A DNA stretch of 45,346 nucleotides from Methanobacteriota archaeon (GTDB taxonomy: Archaea; Thermoplasmatota; Poseidoniia; Poseidoniales; Poseidoniaceae), in assembly GCA_011524855.1 (NCBI GenBank), contig WTJK01000041.1:1-45346 (forward strand). Direction: 5' to 3'. Under the pieces are notes generated by a model that saw only the letters and a program-made list of their open reading frames with translations, did not search any database and was not told where the DNA came from. Below are positions 9,802-18,529 of the stretch, in pieces; position 1 is the stretch's first letter; every line of letters starts with the position of its first letter. Both the position numbers and the translations under genes were made by a program.

Positions 9802-10071
9802 TCACTCTTCTTCGGCGACCTGAACAGGCCCGCCGGCGGCGGCGATCTGTTCACGGAAGTGGTGGAGGATTTGCGGCTCGGATGACGTGCGCGGGTCAAT
9901 CTCGGCGACGGAGTCAATGTTGACTTGACGGCGCTTCACGTTGTGACGGGAACCGAGGGTGGAATACGCAAACTCGGTGGCCTGGGCGTTGTCTTCAGCG
10001 GGGATGTCGAACGTGAACCCTTGTCGTTGACTGCCAAAAGGGGCGGTGCCGGTCACACGGAAAGCCTTCAT
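9802..10071 (-). CDS. rpl18a: 50S ribosomal protein L18Ae (LX)
   Basis: MKAFRVTGTAPFGSQRQGFTFDIPAEDNAQATEFAYSTLGSRHNVKRRQVNIDSVAEI. ATG at 10071; the ORF track extends further upstream. Confidence 0.88.
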   Translation of the reverse strand: MKAFRVTGTAPFGSQRQGFTFDIPAEDNAQATEFAYSTLGSRHNVKRRQVNIDSVAEIDPRTSSEPQILHHFREQIAAAGGPVQVAEEE

Positions 10072-10091
10072 GCGCCAGCCGACCCAGCGTT

Positions 10092-10101
10092 TGATTTTAA
10101 A
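10092..10101 (-). promoter_or_regulatory. Putative TATA box for the L18Ae-prefoldin-FtsY operon
   Basis: Minus strand reads gccagcgcgTTTAAAATcaaacgc, centred about 26 nt upstream of the L18Ae ATG, compatible with a leaderless archaeal transcript. Confidence 0.5.
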
Positions 10102-10167
10102 CGCGCTGGCGCGCTTTTTGCAGCACATTGACCAAAACCTTGAGTCAGCCGAAGGTCACGCCACGCC

Positions 10168-13100
10168 ATGGGCAAGGCAGCATGGCTCGTGCTGCTCCTC
10201 CTCCTGCCCAGCCTCGGCCATCCTTCCGCGAACGAACCCTTGGACAACGACCCACCCATGACGGCCGGCAGTACGTGGGTGCTGGAATCCACGGATGGCC
10301 CCTGGCATTCGAGCGACTGGCAATACTTGCTGAGCCGGGAGATTCATCCTCTGCGGACCCTCACCCCCCACCGTCTGCTGGTGTGGACCTCTGAGGGCCT
10401 GCCCTCCGATGTGGTGGCCAGTGCTTCACCCGCCGACGCCGGTCAGTGGAAAGCGGACTTGGGTGGCGAGACCATCAACGCCCACCGCACCGTTCGGGTC
10501 GTTCTCGAACCCAATTTACCAGCCGTGGCCAAATCATCGGTGTTGGATCGCGTTTCCTCCATGGGGACGGTCATGGACACCACAGGCATGGATCGCATCA
10601 CACCGTGGGTTGCTGTGATCACGCTTCAGGCCAATCCCGCTACCGATCTCAACCCCCTCTTGTCCATGCCGGGCGTTGCTTGGGTGGAACCGGTGCTGAC
10701 GACCCATGCCCGCAACGGCCAAGCGGCTGCGTTGGTCGAGCACGGGCAGATGTCAGCGCACCCCTTCTGGGAAGTCGGTTTGGACGGAACGGGGGTCGTG
10801 CTTGCCGTGGCCGACAGCGGTCTGGATGCCGACCATGCTTGTTTTCGAAACGCCACCGACCCCAATGCTTGGAACGCCAACACCAACGCCACGAATCCAG
10901 CCCTTGGCGAGCCGGGTCCAGACCATCGTAAGGTGCTGCACCTCAACCTCACCGTGGACAGCAACGACACCCCCGGCCACACCGATTATCGCCATGGCAC
11001 CCACGTGGCCGGTACGCTGGTGTGCAGGGACGTGCACAGTGAAACGAGTGGCGCTTCCCCTCGCAATGGAAGTTCATTGGCCAACGGTGCCATGTTGGTG
11101 TTTCAAGACATCGTGGACGCTTCGGGATGGAACCCTCCTCGCGTCGACGAACTCCTTGCTGAAGCCTCCACTCACGGGGCCCTGGTTCACAGCGATTCGT
11201 GGGGGGACGACACCACGGCTTACACCGTTCGTACGGGTCGTTTTGATGCCTACGCGCTGGCCGTGCCTTGGTCCTTGGCGCTCATCGCACCCGGCAACGG
11301 TGGCGAAGGCATCCTTGAACCCGCAAACGGGCGCAACGTGATCGCTGTCAGCGCCTCGACCAAAGGCGCAACGCCCGATCGGTGGGCTTCCTCAGCGTAC
11401 GGACCCACCGAAGCGGACACGGCCGGGGTGTTTTTGCTGGCCCCGGGCCACAACCTCCAATCGGCCGCTGCGGACGGGTTTTTGGACACCAACAACGACA
11501 ACCTCCGCTCCTCTTCCGGCACAAGCATGGCGACGCCGGTTGCCGCAGGTGCGGCCGGCATCGTGCAACAAATGTACGAACAGGGCTGGCTGCACGGCGC
11601 CCGTGAACCCACCCGTGCTCTGGCTGTGGCCGATCTTGCACCTGGATGGTCCGCCGCTCACAACAACACCCTCCTTCTGGGCCACGGGTTTACGCCCTCG
11701 GGTGCGCTGATTCGCGCAACGCTGGCCATGGCCACTTCACCGCTTGACCAAGAGGCACGCAACGGTGGCAAAGGAGGTGATGCTTGGCGCACACAGTACG
11801 ACGGATGGGGAGTGCTGAACCTCAGTCGCTTGGTGTCACCCGACACCGCCCGGCACAACGCTTCGCCGGTGGCCAACACGTGGGTGCATGACAGTTTTCG
11901 ACTCAACGGGTCGGTCAACGAATGGCTGGAGCCTCGACTCGCAGAAGGCAACACCGTCGAAGCGGTGAGCAACCTCACCTGGCAAGGAGAAGGGGCAACA
12001 GGTCCTTTCCTGCAAACCGGCGACATGTGGCAGCGTCGGTTCACCCCTGCCGACGGGGAGGACGTGCGGCTTCGGCTGGCGTTCCCTGCCAAACCCGAAC
12101 CCATGCTGGTCGACGACGTCCAACTGCGCGTCCGATTGGACGATGGGCGTTGGCTGTTAGGGGACCGGTGGCAGGCCAACGGAACCCCGACCGTGTTCGG
12201 CCCTTCAACGGATTTCAACAACCTCTCGCTGTTCCCTGGCAGCAACGAAACAACGGTTGGGCTCAACATCCCTGCATGGATGCTGGCCAACCGCTCTCAC
12301 ATCGACGTGCAGGTGGTCGCTCGTTACGTCTCGCCCGGCCCCGATGAAGGGTCGGTGGGCTTGGGCGGGGATGCCACCGGGTTTGCGTTGGTGATTCAAG
12401 GCGTGGATCGGGACAGCCAAGACCACGATGACGATGACCTCGACGGCGTGGCCAACGTTGACGACCGATGTCCGGACGAAACGGCGTCGGAAGACGACGA
12501 AGATCGCGACGGATGTTTGGACGACGATGATGGTGATGGCGTGGCAAACCTCCGCGATGAATGCCCTGACGAGAACGCTCTCCCGGCCGATGCCGATGGC
12601 GACGGTTGTCTTGACGATTCGGACGCCGACGGCTTCACCGATGACGTGGACATGTGTTCAACCCCCGATCTCGCCTGGCCGGTCAACGAAACGGGTTGCT
12701 ACCCCGCAGACCGACCCCCTCGGCTCGACCTCGTGGATGCACCCGCCAGCGAGAGCGATGTTCGCGAAGCCTTGGTCGTGGCTTGGCTGTATGCGGACGA
12801 TGACGGGGATGATGCATTCATGACCGCGGCCCTGCGGACCACCGACGGCGCTGCGACCAACCTCTCAACCTGCACCCTGGCGAGCAACGCTTCGGAGGTA
12901 CTCGGCCGGTTCGAATGCCGTTGGCAGATCCCCGATGACCTGCCACCCCATGCTCACAACGGCGGTGTGTACGACGTGGTGCTCAGCGCCCAAACACTCA
13001 ACCGTTCTCCCGCAGCTGAGCTTGAGCCGCTGGTCGTCGTTGCTGCGACCAACCTCACGTTGCGATGGGATGCCGCCTCACCGCCAATGGCCGGCGAGGA

Positions 13101-13308
13101 ACAAGGAGGCGGTGGCCAAACATCCGTGCCATGGCTTCTCGGGGGTTTGGCGGTCGGCCTGGCAGGGTACCTTGCGGCGCAGTCGGTGACGCATCGGCGC
13201 GAGCGTGTTCAGAGGGACGTCGTGAAGCCGCCGTTTTCCGCCCTTGAAACCAACATAAATCCAAAAATCTCGGACGGCGATGGTTCGTTGGGTGAGGGTG
13301 AACCTTGA
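10168..13308 (+). CDS. Secreted subtilisin-like serine protease (S8) with thrombospondin type-3-like Ca-binding repeats and C-terminal TM
   Basis: Triad motifs VVLAVADSGLDADH, HGTHVAGTLV, SSSGTSMATPVAAGAAG; repeats DHDDDDLDGVANVDDRCPDETASEDDEDRDGCLDDDDGDGVANLRDECPDENALPADADGDGC; C-terminal VPWLLGGLAVGLAGYLAA. Confidence 0.95.
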   Translation: MGKAAWLVLLLLLPSLGHPSANEPLDNDPPMTAGSTWVLESTDGPWHSSDWQYLLSREIHPLRTLTPHRLLVWTSEGLPSDVVASASPADAGQWKADLGGETINAHRTVRVVLEPNLPAVAKSSVLDRVSSMGTVMDTTGMDRITPWVAVITLQANPATDLNPLLSMPGVAWVEPVLTTHARNGQAAALVEHGQMSAHPFWEVGLDGTGVVLAVADSGLDADHACFRNATDPNAWNANTNATNPALGEPGPDHRKVLHLNLTVDSNDTPGHTDYRHGTHVAGTLVCRDVHSETSGASPRNGSSLANGAMLVFQDIVDASGWNPPRVDELLAEASTHGALVHSDSWGDDTTAYTVRTGRFDAYALAVPWSLALIAPGNGGEGILEPANGRNVIAVSASTKGATPDRWASSAYGPTEADTAGVFLLAPGHNLQSAAADGFLDTNNDNLRSSSGTSMATPVAAGAAGIVQQMYEQGWLHGAREPTRALAVADLAPGWSAAHNNTLLLGHGFTPSGALIRATLAMATSPLDQEARNGGKGGDAWRTQYDGWGVLNLSRLVSPDTARHNASPVANTWVHDSFRLNGSVNEWLEPRLAEGNTVEAVSNLTWQGEGATGPFLQTGDMWQRRFTPADGEDVRLRLAFPAKPEPMLVDDVQLRVRLDDGRWLLGDRWQANGTPTVFGPSTDFNNLSLFPGSNETTVGLNIPAWMLANRSHIDVQVVARYVSPGPDEGSVGLGGDATGFALVIQGVDRDSQDHDDDDLDGVANVDDRCPDETASEDDEDRDGCLDDDDGDGVANLRDECPDENALPADADGDGCLDDSDADGFTDDVDMCSTPDLAWPVNETGCYPADRPPRLDLVDAPASESDVREALVVAWLYADDDGDDAFMTAALRTTDGAATNLSTCTLASNASEVLGRFECRWQIPDDLPPHAHNGGVYDVVLSAQTLNRSPAAELEPLVVVAATNLTLRWDAASPPMAGEEQGGGGQTSVPWLLGGLAVGLAGYLAAQSVTHRRERVQRDVVKPPFSALETNINPKISDGDGSLGEGEP

Positions 13309-13352
13309 AGTCCGATGGCGCGGTGGACAGACCATCCGGAAACCGGAAGGTG

Positions 13353-14363
13353 ATGAAAATGGGCGAACGACTCTATGTGGGAATTGACCTTGGAACCTAT
13401 CAATCAACCATCGCGTCCAGCGCTGGAAAAATGCACACGGTCGAGACCGTTGTTGGCCGTCCCAAGGACCCCGTGGCCCGCAACTTCCTCGGTCGCGATG
13501 TCCTCTTTGGCGATGATGCGCTGAAGAACAAGCTCGCCTGCAACCTCTACCGCCCCATGGCCGCAGGTGTGGCTCAAGACGACGAGGCCAACCTTGCCGC
13601 AGCCAAGGCCTTTGTCTCCCACCTGTTGGAGACGGTGGACCCTGAGGAATACGACGAAGTGCTCGGTGTGATTTGCTCTCCCAGCCACGTTTCGTTCACG
13701 GACAAATCCAACCTCGTGGCCACCCTCCGTGGCCAGGTGAACGCCATCATGGTCGTGACCGAGCCTTTTGCCACTGCGTACGGCATTGACGAAATCGCAG
13801 GTTCGATCGTGGTGGACATCGGCGCAGGTACCACCGACATCGCTCGCGTCTACGGGACGTTCCCCACCGACGAAGACCAACTGACGATCACGGAAGCAGG
13901 CGACTGGCTCGACCTCCAACTCATGGAGCTCATCAAGAAGAAGTTCACCGGTGCCCAGATCACCAAGGACATGGTTCGCAAGTGGAAAGAGGCTTCCTCG
14001 TACGTCGGCGGCGACGCCCGTGAAGTCACCGTTGAGCTTTCCGTTGAAGGGAAGCGTCAAATCGTTGACATCGGCGACCTGATGCAAGAAGCATGCGAAT
14101 TGATCATGCCCAAGATCGGCAACGCTCTGAAGAAGATCGTCGCTGGTGCCGACCCCGAGTACCAACCCGTTCTCCGCAACAACATCATCCTGTCCGGCGG
14201 TGGCTCCCTTATCGAGGGCTGCGCTGACCGAATTGCCGCGGAAATCGCCGACATTGGCGATGTGCGCGTTTGGTGTGTTGAAGACGCCATCAACTCCGTG
14301 GCCGTCGGTGCGCTCAAGTTGGCCTCCGAAATGCCCGACGACATGTACACCTCCATCAACTGA
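13353..14363 (+). CDS. MreB/MamK-like actin-family ATPase
   Basis: Phosphate-1 YVGIDLGTYQSTIAS, phosphate-2 SIVVDIGAGTTDIARVYG, adenosine motif NNIILSGGGSLIEGCADRI, and length near 336 aa. ATG 13353 preferred over 13305. Confidence 0.85.
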   Translation: MKMGERLYVGIDLGTYQSTIASSAGKMHTVETVVGRPKDPVARNFLGRDVLFGDDALKNKLACNLYRPMAAGVAQDDEANLAAAKAFVSHLLETVDPEEYDEVLGVICSPSHVSFTDKSNLVATLRGQVNAIMVVTEPFATAYGIDEIAGSIVVDIGAGTTDIARVYGTFPTDEDQLTITEAGDWLDLQLMELIKKKFTGAQITKDMVRKWKEASSYVGGDAREVTVELSVEGKRQIVDIGDLMQEACELIMPKIGNALKKIVAGADPEYQPVLRNNIILSGGGSLIEGCADRIAAEIADIGDVRVWCVEDAINSVAVGALKLASEMPDDMYTSIN

Positions 14364-14455
14364 GGCGGCGTGTTTTCAGAAGGGGCAAATCCACCCCCTC
14401 AGCGACCGCAGGGGCGGGAAGGTTCAAGTGCAGTCCAGCAGGGTTGCGCCCCCGT

Positions 14456-15721
14456 ATGGCGATTGAGAGTGCTTCCCCGGTTGACGGTCGTGGCCTTGGC
14501 GCTGGTGCCAACGATGAGCGCGCAGCGCTTGAGGGGATGCTCAAAGGCTACCCCGTTCATCAACTGGTTGAGGAGGTGCTCGTCGCCTGGGACGAACTGG
14601 CCCGACGCAACGAGGAGCTCGTCGTTGTGAAACAGCGCCTACGCGTCCTCGAATTGGACTTGGCTGAACGACAAGACGCCATGGCGCCTGAACTGAGTCG
14701 ACTTCATGAAGCCGAACACGAACTCACCGAAGCACATGCCAAGATCACCCACCTTGAGCGCCTCGTCGCAGATGCACGCGAGGAACTGGCTGCTCAACGG
14801 TCGTCCCTGTCTCACGAAGAACGGGAGCAACTTGTGACCGAAGTGGACCAGTTGCGCCAGTTGACGGATGAACAACACGGCGTGATCGGCGAAATGGAAG
14901 GACGTATCGTCCAGATGGTGGCTGCGCTTGAAAAAGCGGCTGAAGCGGGCTTGACGTCGGTCACGGCGGATGAAGTCCGCGCCCTCAAACACCAGGTGGA
15001 CGAGACCCAGCGGCGGCTCGAGGTTGAGAAGGCTGCGGCTGAAGCGCTCGAAGAGGAGCGGCAGCGGCTCCGTGACATCGCCGACCGCTTGCGCGGTTTG
15101 CTTGATGCGCGCGACCGCAGGTTGGCTGAACTCGAAGAGCAACTGGAGCGCGTGATGCAAGGCCCACGCTCGGTGTCCGCCGAACACGATTATCTCGTCG
15201 AACAGATCGAGGACCTCAAGCGACGGTTGCTCGAGCGCAACCGAGAATACGAATCACTGCGACGACGAGAGCGGCGCCTTCACAGCGATGTGTTTGAGCG
15301 CGATGAGCGGCTCCAACAAATGACCCTCACCATGACCGACCTCGAGGCGGCCCTGCAGGACCGGACCGCTGAACTCCGAGCGATGGAAGACCAACGGGCC
15401 TCCATGGAGCATGAACTGGACACGGCTCGTCGCAGTGAACGCACGCGAGAAGTCGTTGGTCGGGTGTTCGCTGATTCCCTTTCGTTGGTTCGCGGCCATG
15501 AGAGCCGTGAACTGAAGCGTGAATTGTACGCACGCACCCCCGATGTTGAGCGGACCATCAAAGCCCCAACGGCAGAAGACATGGCCACCTTGGCCAGCGG
15601 CGAAGGTGTGGAGCTGAGCACCGATGAGACGGTCATTGAACCCGGCATGGACGTCGACGGGGTTCGTCCTCCGTCGCCCGGTGGCACCGGTGACCCCGTT
15701 GTGGAAGACCATGAAGAATGA
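14456..15721 (+). CDS. Long coiled-coil protein
   Basis: Extended heptad-like Leu/Glu/Arg-rich stretch (ELARRNEELVVVKQRLRVLELDLAERQ...LEEERQRLRDIADRLRGLLDARDRRLAELEEQLERVM...LVEQIEDLKRRLLERNREYESLRRRERRLHSDVFERDERLQQMTLTMTDLEAAL). Confidence 0.85.
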   Translation: MAIESASPVDGRGLGAGANDERAALEGMLKGYPVHQLVEEVLVAWDELARRNEELVVVKQRLRVLELDLAERQDAMAPELSRLHEAEHELTEAHAKITHLERLVADAREELAAQRSSLSHEEREQLVTEVDQLRQLTDEQHGVIGEMEGRIVQMVAALEKAAEAGLTSVTADEVRALKHQVDETQRRLEVEKAAAEALEEERQRLRDIADRLRGLLDARDRRLAELEEQLERVMQGPRSVSAEHDYLVEQIEDLKRRLLERNREYESLRRRERRLHSDVFERDERLQQMTLTMTDLEAALQDRTAELRAMEDQRASMEHELDTARRSERTREVVGRVFADSLSLVRGHESRELKRELYARTPDVERTIKAPTAEDMATLASGEGVELSTDETVIEPGMDVDGVRPPSPGGTGDPVVEDHEE

Positions 15722-16531
15722 TCACGTGCATGCTTCAATCATTGGTTGAAGCCGTTCTCGGAGTGAAACAAGGTCATCGCTTTCTTCAGTGATGGTGCCG
15801 GTCACGATCCAATCTGCACCGGCACGGACGGCACGTTCAACATCGCTTGGCGTGCGAAGCCCGCCGCCCACCATCAGCGCCAACCCGTCAACGGTTCGGG
15901 CCCGCTCAATGAGGGCAGGGTTCACCGGCGTGTCTGCACCGCTACCGGCCTCCAGGTAGAGCAAGGAAAACCCGTACATTTTGGCGCACAGCGCATAAGC
16001 ATGGACCGCGTCCACATCGTCAGGCTGAACGAGCTCCGCCTCGCCAACCTCGCCAACTCGCCCACCGGGTGCGCACACCACGTATCCGGTCGGCAACGGC
16101 TCAACGCCAAAGCGGTCAATGTACGGTGCTCCGCGAACCTGCTCTCCCACCAAAAACGCCCGCTTGGTGGAATTCATGAGCATCATGAACGTGATGGCAT
16201 CGGCTGCAGGAGAAAGCGCGTGGGCTCCACCCGGAAAGAGCACAACCGGCACATCCCAGTGCAAGCTGTCACTCTCGGGGTCTTGGCTGGCAGCAAACAT
16301 GCGAAGTTCGAGCGCTTCCTGAATGGCAACGCAGGTTGCGTGAACAACGTCATCGGGTGTGTCGGTGGAACCGCCAACGAAAATCAGTGACGTGCCGCAC
16401 TCCACCGCCACCATGGCACGCTGGGCTGCTACCTCGGGAGACTGTTTGGCAGGGTCGATCAGGGTCACGTGTCGCGCCCCGCCACCGGTGGCCATCACAC
16501 GCTGAAGCACGGTCGTTTCCGTCGTGTTCAT
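15722..16531 (-). CDS. Geranylgeranylglyceryl phosphate synthase
   Basis: HVTLIDPAKQSPE, LIFVGGSTDTPDDVV, PVVLFPGGAHALSPAADAITFMMLMNS, YLEAGSGADTPVNP, LMVGGGLRTPSDVERAVRAGADWIVTGTI. ATG 16531 preferred. Confidence 0.93.
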   Translation of the reverse strand: MNTTETTVLQRVMATGGGARHVTLIDPAKQSPEVAAQRAMVAVECGTSLIFVGGSTDTPDDVVHATCVAIQEALELRMFAASQDPESDSLHWDVPVVLFPGGAHALSPAADAITFMMLMNSTKRAFLVGEQVRGAPYIDRFGVEPLPTGYVVCAPGGRVGEVGEAELVQPDDVDAVHAYALCAKMYGFSLLYLEAGSGADTPVNPALIERARTVDGLALMVGGGLRTPSDVERAVRAGADWIVTGTITEESDDLVSLRERLQPMIEACT

Positions 16532-16619
16532 GGCCCGTTGCTGGACCGCCGGAGCATAGGCGTTGCCCTCCTCATTCACGAATACGAGGCTTCTCAAGGC
16601 CCGTCGTTCTCGCCACGTC

Positions 16620-18395
16620 ATGGGCGAGGGGCCGTTCCGACGCTTGCTCGCTTACATGCGACCCCACCGCTCCACGGTCCGTCTGGCCACGTTTTGTTCG
16701 GTGTTCAACAAGTTCTGGGACTTGGCGCCCCCGCTGCTCATCGGCTTGGCCGTGGACGTGGTGGTGCAACGGGAGGATTCCTTCCTCGCAGGCCTGGGGC
16801 TGGTGGACCCGTGGCATCAACTGGTCCTGCTTTCCGTCTTGACCTTCCTCATCTGGGGACTGGAATCGTTGTTCGAATTCTTCTACGGAGTCCTTTGGCG
16901 GAACCTGGCCCAGACCGTGCAGCACCACATGCGCTTGGACACCTTCGGCCACGTGCAACAGCAGAGCACGGCGTGGTTTGACGAACGGCAAAAAGGGGAC
17001 ATCCTCGCCATCCTCAACGACGACATCAACCAGCTTGAACGGTTCCTCGACAAAGGTGCGAACGACCTGCTCCAAGTGGCGACCACGGTGGTGGTCGTTG
17101 GCGCCGTGTTCATCGCCATCTCTTGGCAAGTGGCCGTCTTTGCCGTGTTGCCCATCCCCATCATCGTGTGGGGCTCGTTTCGCTATCAGCGCAACCTCGA
17201 GCCCAAGTATGCGCAAGTTCGAGCCGCTGCAGGCAACATGAACGCCCTTCTGGAAAACGATCTCTCCGGCATGACCACCGTCCAATCCTTCACCGCTGAA
17301 GCCCATGAACAGGCCAGGGTGGAGGCGTTGAGCCAAACGTATCGGGAGGCGAACCAATCCGCGATTCGGCTTTCTGCGGCGTTCACACCGCTCATTCGCA
17401 TGGCCATCTTGGTGGGGTTCACGGCCACCTTGCTGTTGGGCGGCTGGTTGACCCTTGAGGGGGCCATGGCCGTCGGGGCCTATTCGGTGCTTGTGTTCAT
17501 GACACAGCGCTTGTTGTGGCCGCTCACCCGCTTGGGCGAAACGTTCGACCTGTATCAGCGAGCCATGGCGTCCTCCACCCGGATCCTCGACGTGCTCGCC
17601 TCGCCGGTTGAACTGAAGCAAGGACAACATGAATCAACCCGTGAAGCTTTGATGAGCGCCGATTTGACGTTTGAGAACGTCTCTTTCGCCTATCCTGGAC
17701 GCGAACCCTTGTTCGACGGCCTCAACTTGACGTTCGCGGCCGGCACGACGACCGGCATCGTTGGGTCGACGGGGGCGGGAAAAACCACGCTGATGCGCCT
17801 CCTCCTCCGTTTTGCAGAACCCAGCGAAGGAAAAGTGGTGTGGGACGGTGTTCCCCTTGATGAGTGGAAACTTCACGCACTGCGCTCCTCCATGGGACTG
17901 GTCGACCAGCACATCACGCTCTTCCCGACCACCATTCTGGAAAACATACGGTACGGGCGGCTGGATGCTTCCGATGAGGAGGTGAAGGCTGCCGCCGGTG
18001 TGGCTGAAGCCACGGCCTTCGTGGAAGCGTTGCCAGACACCTGGGCTACGCTTGTGGGCGAAGGGGGTCATCGCTTGTCAGGAGGACAGCGGCAACGGCT
18101 GGCCATCGCCCGAGCCGTCCTCAAAGACGCCCCCCTGTTGTTGCTGGACGAAGCCACCTCTGCGGTGGACAACGACACGGAAGCAGCACTCCAGCGTTCC
18201 ATTCACACCATTGCACAGCACCGCACCACCGTCATCATCGCTCATCGACTGTCCACGGTTCGCCACGCTGATCGCATCCTGGTGCTGGAACACGGGAAGG
18301 TCATTGAGGAAGGTACGCATGAGGCGTTGTTGAATCTGGGCGGTGTGTACGCTCGCTTGTGGGCCGTTCAGACGGGTTCGTTGGTGGAGGGTTGA
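16620..18395 (+). CDS. ABC transporter, fused TM and ATP-binding domains (MsbA/multidrug-type)
   Basis: N-terminal ABC membrane domain, then GIVGSTGAGKTTLMRLLLRF, HRLSGGQRQRLAIARAVLKDAPLLLLDEATSAVD, VIIAHRLSTV. Confidence 0.95.
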   Translation: MGEGPFRRLLAYMRPHRSTVRLATFCSVFNKFWDLAPPLLIGLAVDVVVQREDSFLAGLGLVDPWHQLVLLSVLTFLIWGLESLFEFFYGVLWRNLAQTVQHHMRLDTFGHVQQQSTAWFDERQKGDILAILNDDINQLERFLDKGANDLLQVATTVVVVGAVFIAISWQVAVFAVLPIPIIVWGSFRYQRNLEPKYAQVRAAAGNMNALLENDLSGMTTVQSFTAEAHEQARVEALSQTYREANQSAIRLSAAFTPLIRMAILVGFTATLLLGGWLTLEGAMAVGAYSVLVFMTQRLLWPLTRLGETFDLYQRAMASSTRILDVLASPVELKQGQHESTREALMSADLTFENVSFAYPGREPLFDGLNLTFAAGTTTGIVGSTGAGKTTLMRLLLRFAEPSEGKVVWDGVPLDEWKLHALRSSMGLVDQHITLFPTTILENIRYGRLDASDEEVKAAAGVAEATAFVEALPDTWATLVGEGGHRLSGGQRQRLAIARAVLKDAPLLLLDEATSAVDNDTEAALQRSIHTIAQHRTTVIIAHRLSTVRHADRILVLEHGKVIEEGTHEALLNLGGVYARLWAVQTGSLVEG

Positions 18396-18493
18396 AGGCG
18401 GTCTTCCAGAGGGGGCAAAATCTGTTAGGAAACTGTCGGCAGGAATGAACAATCCGCGAAAGTTGGAAAAAAACGCGTGAAAAAATACACTTG

Positions 18494-18501
18494 TTTATAT
18501 A
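18494..18501 (+). promoter_or_regulatory. Putative archaeal TATA box for the rhodopsin gene
   Basis: gaaaaaatacacttgTTTATATAccgactgttaattttcagagcgagaaccATG; the TATA-like octamer lies about 33 nt upstream of ATG 18530, with an A-rich stretch just upstream. Confidence 0.6.
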
Positions 18502-18529
18502 CCGACTGTTAATTTTCAGAGCGAGAACC

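Noticed and set aside
13404-14165. 253-aa minus-strand ORF
   Set aside because: Antisense shadow of the actin-like gene.
16572-17630. 352-aa minus-strand ORF
   Set aside because: Antisense shadow of the ABC transporter, which has all expected motifs on the plus strand.
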